Of a stretch of 64,000 nucleotides of DNA, positions 50,382 to 62,000 are shown piece by piece. The notes under the pieces were generated by a model. That model was not told the origin of the DNA. It did not search any database and saw nothing but the letters and a program-made list of their open reading frames with translations. Source of the stretch: Liolophura sinensis (lineage: Eukaryota > Mollusca > Polyplacophora > Chitonida > Chitonidae); the NCBI RefSeq assembly GCF_032854445.1, contig NC_088300.1, positions 22,735,608 through 22,799,607 of the forward strand, read 5' to 3'. Within the stretch, counting starts at the first letter, position 1. Each line of letters opens with the position of its first letter. Made by a program: the position numbers and the translations under genes.

Positions 50382-53300
50382 CTGTATAGTAGAGAAACAG
50401 TACACAATGTTACATACTTCCTCTGGAGGTTTAAATATTTTTCTTAAGCTGCATGGTTATATTTTTACTTTTTTTATCTTGCTATGTCCATAAAAGTAGC
50501 TCGAGTGTAATTTTGACTTTGCAGATGCATATATGGGGAATTTCTCTCACACTAAAGGCACTGAAAACATTGTACTTACACAATTTTTATTCTCTTTTGA
50601 TAGTGTCCACATTAACAGGTACCCTAACTCCTCAATTATTTCGCATATGAAAGAGCAACTTTCATGGCAATTTATGCACAATGTTAATCTGATTTGGCCG
50701 ATAAAATTACATCGCATGGATTGGTCAGTTTCAGGGTTTCACAAAAAGTACAGTTTTATCAGTCATCACAGAATACTGCCTTCAGAATATGCTTGAATAA
50801 TCACCTTGCAAACATGTAAAAAGGATGAAGAATTACAGTACTTTACCATAATCGATTATAACAATGTTGGCATTTCTCTGTACTACTGTTCATCAAACTT
50901 GCTCACCTCAACATTAAAATTACTATATTTACTATAATCTCCCCAGGTAATATAAGTTCTAGAAATCACTTCATTTTCTGCAAACTATGGAAGGTAAATG
51001 TTTTTTTTGTTTGTTTTGATTTAGTACTTTCATGCTTAATAATACAACATCTGCAACTGCAGATGACCAGTACATTGCTACAATACCTAAGATTAGCCCC
51101 CCTACCTGTTCTAACTGTTGCTCTAGCTGGTATACTCTCTGCTCTAATTCCTCTATCCTTTGCTGAGGATTTGTAGCCACAGAGCGCCAGCTTGTTCTGG
51201 AAAAGGACGTTGGAGTCATTTAACACAGATGCCTTTCAAGCACAATTTTTTCACATTAAAAAACATTTTATTCAGCCAAAGAAAAACAAAATTTGGGAAC
51301 CTCAAGATACAGTTGTTGAATAAATTTTTTTTTCTGATAGCTTTACTTGAAGTTTTAGATGTAGACTAAAATCAAATGATGTAAAAAAAACAAACAAAAC
51401 AATACATCGCAAAAAACAACATAAAATACATGTAATCTATATTGTCGGGATATAGTCTCAATAGGTTTCTGGGCCACAAGTAGATACATTAGTTCTGCAT
51501 ATATAGCGTTAACACTGAAAGTTCTGAACGGACTTTACCATACAATGATAGTCACCCACCATTAATGACAAGCTTACAAAAATCTAAAAAAAAAAACCTT
51601 GAAGAACCAACTAAAACCAGTTATTATGCTATCACGTCATTTTTATGTTTTCTTTCAAACATATGTTGTTTGTACTTGTACTTCCTCTCTTACCGCGAAG
51701 TGGCTCTATCAGCACTGATGTCCCTGACAACTGGCCCCGCCTCCAAGGTCGTGAACTCTCTTGGGTTACGGACAGCTTTCTCTGCGGTGGAACTAGAATC
51801 ACCACCTCCTGAAGAAGAAAAAAATAGCACTGCCTTATTTATGATAAATTCATAAATTTATCTCAGCTTGTTACAGAGAGAAAGATATCGATATGAGACC
51901 TTCTTTCAAACAAACTCAATGGTCAAAGGGTGATTGGCAGCAACAATTTCAAGAGCACCTTCAGTGAACCAAAACTGTTCATATCTGTTATCAGTCTCAT
52001 AATACTAAAATGTTCTGCTTAAAAAGCAATACCTTTGTCATGCTCAATTTATGTAGCTTTTTTAAGAAACATTAAATGTAGGACTTAAAAGTTAAGAATA
52101 CTGACTCCAGCAATTTACTGAATTTAGTTTATTTATTTATTTGAATAGTGTGTGTGTGGGGGGATGGGGGACCCATGATCATCCGCAGGTCGCTGACGGA
52201 CCTTCCCACGTACAACCAGAGAGGAAGTCAGCATGAGCTGAACTTGAACTCACAGCCACCGCACTGGTGAGAGGGTCATGGGTCAATTTGCCATGTACTG
52301 AATTTAAGAATATTAATAAAAACCAGGACCTGTCCTAAGTTGTTCATTGATTTATTTATTACACTGTACTCATCAAGAATATTTCCCTTATACAAGATTG
52401 GCCAGCATTTTATAGCAGAGCCTGGGGGAAACCCACAACCATCTGCAGGTTACTGCCTGACCTTCCAATGTGCGACTGGAGAGGAAGCCAGCCTGTCCTA
52501 AAGGAAAACCCTAAAACAAAGGTTGAGTTACTGTCACCGAACTTTACCTTCAATTGCTTTTGTGGCAACATCCACCAGACTGGACCATTCTATCCCTGAG
52601 GCCGTGTCAGGTAGTGGGAAGCTTGGACTGTCAGTAGAGCGGGCACTTCCTGGGCGGCGCATTAGCTCGGCTATCACCCGCGGGGACAACCTTACAACAA
52701 CACAAGCAGCATCCATTATATATATCGTTATTTTCATGGTCAAGTTTTCTAGTTTTTCGAAATGATTAAATTATCTACTGGTCTTTCAGAAAAGATCATT
52801 TCATAAATGAGAACTTTCACAGAGAATTCTCACAAATTATTTCAAAGACTAGCCTGTTTTGATAAGTATAAATACCTTTGTTGAGCGATCAATTCCTGTA
52901 ACTTGTGGGGAGGTAACTGTGACAGGTAATTTTGGAGGGCTGAAGTAAAGATGACATCTGTACCGCCGATTGTTTCCAAGTTTAAATTTGATGATGCAGT
53001 TTTGAAACTGTGCAGTGATTCTTCAGACAGTGCCCTCTGGAGACGCCCAGGGCGAGGCTGTAACAAGGGAAGTAATTCAAGATTGAAGATATTTATCTCT
53101 GCTTAACAAACTATTGTTTAAATCCAAGGAATAATGCACGAGTTTCTGTAAGTGTGCACTCAAAAGAAACCTTAAAAATGACATAAAATAAATTGGAAAA
53201 TAAGTTCCACATAATAATCATGACCTATCTGCATTTATACTGTCAGTGTAGAACTTACTGGGGAGGCATAGTGCGTGATCTCCACTTCTGACACATCTGG

Positions 53301-56030
53301 GTTGATCAGCCGCTTCAGGTCCTCCTGTACACTGCTGGTCGCTCCTGCAAAAGGTTTGCCCTGGGGGGTGGGGGCTGGGGCAGGCCGTGAGTTGGTGGTT
53401 ACCCCAGGGCGAAGTCGTGTTGTCAGAGACTCTTCTGAGGACATCCCTGACAAATTCCTGTATACCAACAGACAAACGTATGTAACACCTTGGCCAGAGT
53501 ACTCATTGAAATGCAATTTACCTCCTGTAAAAGTGTAATTGTGTCTAATGTCAAGAGCATGTCAGAAGTTCAATTAACTATAAATACCCAAAATGTTTTC
53601 ACCTGATGTTTATTTTTACTTTCTGTGTTGATTCACTGACATAACTTACCTCCTCTAAAGTGCCATGGTGTCTAATGTATAGAAGATGTAAGAAGTCCAA
53701 TTAATTTACCAAAAATGTTTTAACATAACTTCTCTTAATTTTCACCTTTCAGCATTATTTCACAATGTGGTGCATCATGATACTTTTGGGAAACAATCAT
53801 CTGCCAAAGTTTTTGACAGCTAAGAATGAAAGAATGGAGTAAAATGCCTCTGTGCTTTGTCCATCTTGACCCACCTGTTTGATGACCTTGGACTGCTGCT
53901 ATTACTGCTGATTGGAGAGATGTCAAGGTGAGAGCGCTTGTAGTTAGCCCCAGGTCGACCTTTCGAATTAGACATGTGGAATTCAGGGCGCTTTTTGAAA
54001 GCAGAAAATTCATCTGCAAGAAAATATAGCATACTTCCACTGAAATATAAACTGAAAATCAAAATCTTCTGTAGGCAATTGATGTACTTCGGTCAGAACT
54101 CCTGTAAGAAAAGTATTGTGTACAGCCTAAAGATCTCCATGAAATGCATATGCAATGCTCAAATACTTGGCAGAAAGCTATTTTCAAAGAATCAGGTAAT
54201 TTTTGTAAATTTCTTGGTTGCATTTGCAGCACTGCATCCAGGTATCTTTCATTTCATTTTTCAGAATTTCTCAACTGATATATGAAAAAATTAGTTTTCT
54301 ATTAGAGCAAATAGGTCAAATAGGCTTGGAAATTTGTTCACATAACCATCACCAGTTGAGTCTTTAAAGATTAATCAGTTTGAAAGTGCAATACCCTCAA
54401 AATGATTTACCAAAATGTAGAACTTCATTGATTTTTTCAAAATTGTGGGCCATTTGAGTTCTTCTGAACCAAAGAGATGAGATCTTGTATCCAACCCTGA
54501 TCCGATAGGGTGGAGAGGCGACACCATGCAGGGATCCAAAGCAGAACAAAAAATGGATGAAACACAATGTTTGACCCACCTTTATCTTGGTATCGCTGTT
54601 GGTCCATGAAAAATCGCTCCTTGTTTGAATTTGGTCCATTCCTAACAGATGGTCCCGCTGATAAAATGTGAGAGGATCCACTGGAATTTGATGTCAGCTG
54701 GTCAGAGGAAACAGGAAAATCGGTCACTATCCCCTGTGGTGATTGCTTCCCCTGGCTGAGCAAAAACTTAGTGTTCTGTGACTGTTTCATAAGCTCTTGA
54801 TTAATATTGCCAGTAGAGGGCGCTCCAGGTCTGTCACCATAGTGATCTCCTGAGACCCTACCTGACCTCCCAGACATCAATGCTCCTCCGCCTCCTTGAG
54901 ACATGGTGATGTAGTTACTGTCTGAGTTACTGAAATAGCCCGAAGTCCCATGAGAGCTGCCTTCTGATTGGTTTTCCAAGTACCAATTGTTCTTATTGGA
55001 TGAAGCCTGACAACCATGAAAAATATAGAAAAACTATTGTTTTTTCAAGAACAATAATGATGCCTACAAACAAGTATGACAGCTATAAATGTTTACCTAA
55101 AAAAAAAAAAAAAAAAAAAAAAAGCAACATATGGTAATTCAATAATCCCAGTATCACTGCGCATCAAAGAGAAATGTACTAATCCCAAAGGCTGCGTAAC
55201 TGTTTTTATCACATGACTGAGACATGGATGGAGCCTCGCTTGTAATGTGTGCGACATTTATAAAAGGGTGCAGCATTAATCATCATTTCCCTGGTCTAGG
55301 AGTCTCATGTGCTGTCAGTCCTTGTCTGAAAAGAGCAGACAGGAAGAGGAACCAAGAAAGGTTGGACAGTGGATAACGACCACAGTTGATGAAGGTGTTT
55401 ATCCAGCATGAAATACCTGTGTTCATAACCTGTAATTTCTATTTGGGGTTCTGTTGCTCAAAAACTATGATCTGTAGAGATTATGTGGCATGCCTTGATA
55501 ACTATTATGTGTTACACTATATTTATCAATTTGTTCTCACAGCTCTGATTGAAATCTATTAATACTTAGGTCAGGTAACACAGGTCATTTTCTTTTCAAT
55601 TTTCATGTATACTGAATGACACAGATCACAAACCACTCAAGTTCAAACTAAAAACACTGCACAAAGACAGATAATCATTACTAGATTCATATAAATGAAT
55701 AAACTGCAAAGTACACACATCATAAAAAGAGAAAAGAAAATAAAGCTTACCTGCAGGCCTGTTCTACCAACCCATTGTCTACTGGCTGCAAAAAAAAAAT
55801 AAACAGGAGGGCTGTTAATAATACACCTGCCTCATATAAACATGTATTAATGTTCAAGTTTTGACCAGGTTCTTCCCTGAACGTGAGATCTAGAGGGTTA
55901 ATACTGAAGCACCTGAAACTTCTAAGACTGACACGGCCACAAATTCAAGGATTTCTTCAGTTCCACACACCGATATTCATATGTTCAGTTGAAGTCCCTT
56001 TGTAATTCCTTTGGAAACATACTGTTACAA

Positions 56031-56097
<67 letters not shown>

Positions 56098-59000
56098 TGT
56101 AGCTGATCCTGCACTGAAATTATTAAAAAATGAAGAACATAGAGTCTTGTTCTAGGCATACATTGTACAAATACATACCCTAAATTACCTAAAAGTTCAC
56201 CCACAAAAGTGCATTTTTAGAGGCCAACACATGTCACAAAATATTACTTTTGCTGCTGAAAGTTATAATTTTCCAGTACAATATCATCCCATGTTCCAAA
56301 CAAACCTCAAAATACCTTACTAAAATCAATAGAACTCTCAGAATCAGGAAAAATGTGCAAATTAGTCATAGGCGAATTTTATGGTCATTTAAGGTATTCC
56401 CTCCAGCACACAAAAATACAATATGCTGTGGTGTCTAGTGAGCCACAAATGATTAGAGAAATGCTCCAGCTGGTCTACCTGTGTATACCATCTACAGGTA
56501 ACAGGTGACTTAGTTACCTTTCAAGCCGCCAATTAATGATTAAACCATGTGAATTCTTACCCACAAATATATCCGGAGAAAACTCCCTAAAGTACATCAT
56601 GTATATACGGTAGCTTATACATCCATTTGTACCTGGCTGTAAAATTACCACAGGCACACAGGAAAATGCTCTCGGTTGGATAGGCCTATGTATATAGCCT
56701 ACTTAATAATTTATTGGCAGGTGCCAAACACAAACTGTCTTTAAAGTCGCTAGCAACAATGAAATGTGACAACAATGTACAAATCATGGAGATAAGACAT
56801 TTAGAGAACACAATGATATTGAAATCCCATTGTGGATAAGGTCATGTAATATAGTTGTCAATGCTTTACGCAGTTTGTACTGGCTTTGTATATACATGTA
56901 CATATATATAACAACCTTGGTGTTTATTCAGGCTTATTGTGAAGGTATTTCTCTTTGGTGATTGATAAAATTATACTTCTTGTGAAGCCCTGACACCAAT
57001 CCAACAAATGTGGTTTTGTCCCAAAAATGAAATTAAAACTGTGCATAAATTGCACTGAAAGTTGATCTTTCATATGCGAAAAGATTGAGGAATTAGAGTG
57101 TCTTTCATTAGCCAGACTACCACTGACGTATGCATGCACTTGGGTTATGTACACTTTATGCCCTGTAACAGCTACAAACACCTAAGTGCACTGCGGTGTA
57201 CAACACTTGAATAATGCTAAAAAAACTGTCAAATCTGTTTCAAACCACAAAACCAATTAAGACATACCTTGCTAACTGCCATGTAACTGTTCAGTACAGG
57301 TAAAATAGGTCACACCAGGTAAGTAAATGAGCATGGAGTTAAATGTCTAGGCACACTGCCCGGGGGTTCCTAGTGAATGCACCTGATGCGTACAGCTACA
57401 GGTAAGGTCACGTGCTCTCTTTAATAATGCACCGTTCAAAAAATGACAACAAATGATAAAATGTACCCTGACATGGCACACTTTGAAAAGATCGCCATGT
57501 ACTGTTGTTTGATATATCGGGCCTAGCCACAGATGTTTGCTGTTAGAGAAAATAGGGCTGTGTTTTCAGGCTGACTGGAGTTGAATGAAAGCAGCACAAA
57601 GACAGGTGTTGGAATACATGTACGTGTGTGTCAGCACAACCCTCAGTACTATAACAACACGCTCTGTACAGGTAGACTGAGCTGCCGACATGAAACATAC
57701 ATAAAGCCTTATGTAAGAGCTGCTCACAATCTGAAAACTGTACACCTACCCTACTTTCTGAGCCTTTCTGCATATGAAAGAGTAACTTTCAGTGCAATTT
57801 ATGCACATTTTGATTTTGGAGACAAAACTACATTAGTTGGGTTGACCAGGCTTCCCAAAAAGTATAATTTTATCAGCCAACACAGAAAAATGCCTTCAGA
57901 ATATGCTTAAACAAACACCTTGCAAACATGCAGAAAGGTTGAAGAATCATAGTATCAAAACTAAGGAAATGGTAAGCCTTATGTAGGAGGTGCTATCACT
58001 CAGAAAACTGTACACCTCTTGAGCAATGAGATGGTAACCCTCATGTAGGAGCTGCTATGCAGGAAAAACTGTACACCTATTGAGCAATGAGATGGTAACC
58101 CTCATGTAGGAGCTGCTATGCAGGAAAAACTGTACACCTATTGAGCAATGAGATGGTAACACTCATGTAGGGGCTGCTATGCAGGAAAAACTGTACACCT
58201 ATTAAGCAATGAGATGGTAACCCTCATGTAGGAGCTGCTATGTAGGAAAAACTGTACACCTATTGAGCAATGAGATGGTAACACTCATGTAGGAGCTCCT
58301 ATGTAGGAAAAACTGTACACCTATTGAGCAATGAGATGGTAACCCTCATGTAGGAGCTGCTATGTAGGAAAAACTGTACACCTATTGAGCAATGAGATGG
58401 TAACACTCATGTAGGGGCTGCTATGTAGGAAAAACTGTACACCTATTGAGCAATGAGATAGTAACCCTCATGTAGGAGCTGCTATGTAGGAAAAACTGTA
58501 CACCTATTAAGCAATGAGATGGTAACACTCATGTAGGGGCTGCTATGCAGGAAAAACTGTACACTGAGGCAATGCACTGGTAATAATTAATTTTATTTAT
58601 TTCCTTGGAGTTTAACACAAGGACATTTAACATATAAGATGGAGGCCAAGATTACGAAGGGTAGGAAACCAATAGTGTGACTACACACAGTCACACTATT
58701 ATTAGTGAACACAAATTTCAGTAAAACTTGCCTTGTTAATGCATATACCTGAGAAGGATGTACAGAGACTTTCGAGCGTTGATCTTTTCATAAAAACCTA
58801 CCACGTAACCCTACTGAAAATACATGCAATTAAGACTATTCGCAAAGTAATTCCTTACGTTAAAAGTCCAGGTACTGTAGCTCTTTAAATGTCATAGCCT
58901 TAAGCCAACTGTGAATTCTAATCATCTTATTTCTTATCTAATTTTGTTCAAGTGTTGTTGTGCAGTGATGTGGAACAATGTACACATATGGCAGGAAAAC

Positions 59001-62000
59001 ATGTTCAAACCAATGAAAGATGTAAACAGTAATGTCATACTTCATATCATCATAATCATGTACATCATAACACACCTACATTCATCCATCACTGTATGAC
59101 AACTGGTAATAACCAGTAGGCTTGCACTGTTACCTGGTATAGAGTACAGAACCTGTTCAACCCATCCTTAACTGCTGTAACACTGTAGAAGTTAACTGGT
59201 ATGAATTTCTGTCTAAAATTTTACAGATTTTAAACTATGTCAACCAGCTCTGTAAATGGCTCTATATGCCGGATTTTTGCATTCTTTATCTTTTAACATA
59301 AGCCATTTACGTTATAATAACAAAGGGTCTCAGTGCCAGACGGCATTGACTCTTAGATGTATGTCACTTCACCATTTGTTTGGACGCCATAAAACTGCTT
59401 ATTGACAATATAGGACAAAAAGATTTCAAATCTTTACTGCAAGTTTTTCAGATGTACCATAGAGAAAAAATGCTTCCTACAATACACTCTACAATCTATG
59501 CATATTCATTTACACACTAAACATGTGGAAACGTGATAGACTGCTGTCATTAATGAGACAAAATATTTCACAGGTAAGAAAGGCGTAATTTAAGAATATT
59601 TCTAGGAATAATTTCCATTTTTTAGCAAACTTTCAGACAAAAATTTCAGAGATCTGCACATGTTTTCCAGATGGTCAAATTGTGAAGATGATCAATGTCT
59701 CATTATGCAACGTCAACTTTTAATGTTCTGCCATCTCCAGACTGCAGCTGATAATCTGGAGAATACTGGCCACCTATTTTGTGCATATCTCAGAACCTGC
59801 CATGAAGACCCCCACTTTTATCCTAGTTTGTTTGCTAACAGCGCCATTCCGTACTGCATGGAGTAAAAACAAGGTACCATGTATATTTATTTATTTGATT
59901 GGTGTTTTACGGCGTACTCAAGAATATTTCACTTATACAACGGCGGCCAGCATTATGGTGGGTGGAAAGGTACCATGTATAACTGGTTGATAGTATTAAC
60001 ACTGACAGACACTGCTAGCAAAAGGTAAGCACCTCATTCCAAAGACACCAGGCACAATCCCCAAACCAGTCACATTATACTGACACTGGTTTCACAAGTA
60101 CTTGGTCTACTCCTATTACAGCAAACGTACATGTAATGGGTACACCAGAATTTCGCGACACTCGCCAGCGCTATAATGCTACGAATACAAAAGATCCCAG
60201 CCCTTCACCAATGAGCTTACCTGTGGGTGGTCCATCTCCGCTGTCATGGGAGTTGTTACGAGAATGACGCTCCTCCCCCGAGCTTGAGAAACTGTCAGAC
60301 AGCCCCTGTCGTGTGGAGTAGCTCTCTGAGGAATCATGGGAGTTCTGAGTTTCGTCTGACCGACGATTGGATGACAAGACTAAATCTGACTGAGGATAAT
60401 AAGAGCTCTGCGTCATCAGTGTATTTTTGGACAATGGGGGTTTCTTGCTGACCCTGAAAACAACATACATCATTATATTAAGAAACATATTGCCAAACCA
60501 TCACAATAGATAAGTAATCATATCAAAAACAAGATATCAACATCACCACAACTTCACAAATGTCATAAAATCACCAGTCTGGAATACAGAGATTTTATTT
60601 GCTGTTTGATTTGTTTCATATCTGACAATTTAACAAATCTAAAGGACCAGGGTGTCCTTTTTCATTCTAAGAATATTCACTGTTCTTAGAATCTTATTTG
60701 TTCTCAAACCTTTAAAACATAAATCCACTTATACAGACATTTAGCTCTGATAAAAACTAATTTACAAAACTATGTCTCAACAACTACTTGCTTACTTTAC
60801 TTATTTGACCATTTTTTAAAATCAGCTGTGCTTAATACAACAGCTGGAATACATACACGTATGAGCTACCAAAACAAAGTTGGTACCACCTCATATTAAT
60901 ATACAAATGTGTTTGTAAATTAAGTGAGGTGTTAAGTTATAAAATCTGATAGCAACAAAAGCATGCTAAACTCGAAAAGAAGAATTCTATTCAAGATTAA
61001 ATTTTTGTGAACAAGCGGGAACAAACAGGGAACTATATACTGTCAGGGTTTGCTACCTTAGTGATATGTAAGAAACATAACCGAACATGCAAGAATGTAA
61101 AAATGAAGAAGAAAACAACAAAAATAAACCAGGTGATAAACAGCACCCCAGATGTGAAAATCAAGCAAAGTGGAAATGGATGCATGGTGAAACAACTTGG
61201 GTGGAAAATAGCAGGAGAAAGTAAACTGATGACTTTAACTCATGTTGATCTCCTTAAGGTGTAAAGGAATGGTCGGCAATCAGATCCATAAACAACATGA
61301 AGGACAGAATACAGAAAGGCAGGAACCATCAAATATGCAAAAACCACAACAGGAACCAAAATGTTTACAATCAGGAAGAAAAAGTAAAATGCAGGATTGA
61401 TCAAATTCAATGGATTGAGGGACCTCCATGCAGAAAGTGTATTCTGCCTGAGCAGAAGGACCAAGTGCCAATATAGGCTGTACCTGGGGCCATAGCGTGA
61501 TTTAACAGGAAGTGTGAGTGAACTGTGGCTAGAGGACATGGACGTGAGACTGCTCGACCAGGACCGCTCAGAACTGAGCGTGCCCGACAGCGACGAGTTG
61601 GGCGAGTACAAATTGCTCACGGAACCTCTGCAGCAAAGAGAAATATGGAAGGTCTGGATGAAAATGGTGGTCACAAAGTTTGACACCCATAATCCTCCAT
61701 TTTATCACACACAAACTACACATTTACTTTCTTTTAGTTTCTCTTGAATTAATTTGCAATATAACTTTCCCACTGTCTTCCATTAAAGAATGCCTTCTGT
61801 GACTGACATATGCCTTCATACACAGCACTGTGGATATCAATGATTGTATCATCAAGTGGATCATGAGATTTTTTGTAATGTGTCAACAACCTTTTGCAAA
61901 ACAGAAGAGATCCATTAAACAATGACTATTTTCCCTACACAGATGACTTACCTTGGTGTTCCATCATCATTAGGTGGAATGACAACAACTTTCACAATGG

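Noticed and set aside
53974-54285. Plus-strand frame of 103 codons
   Set aside because: Overlaps a SIPA1L exon on the other strand; no domain or splice support.
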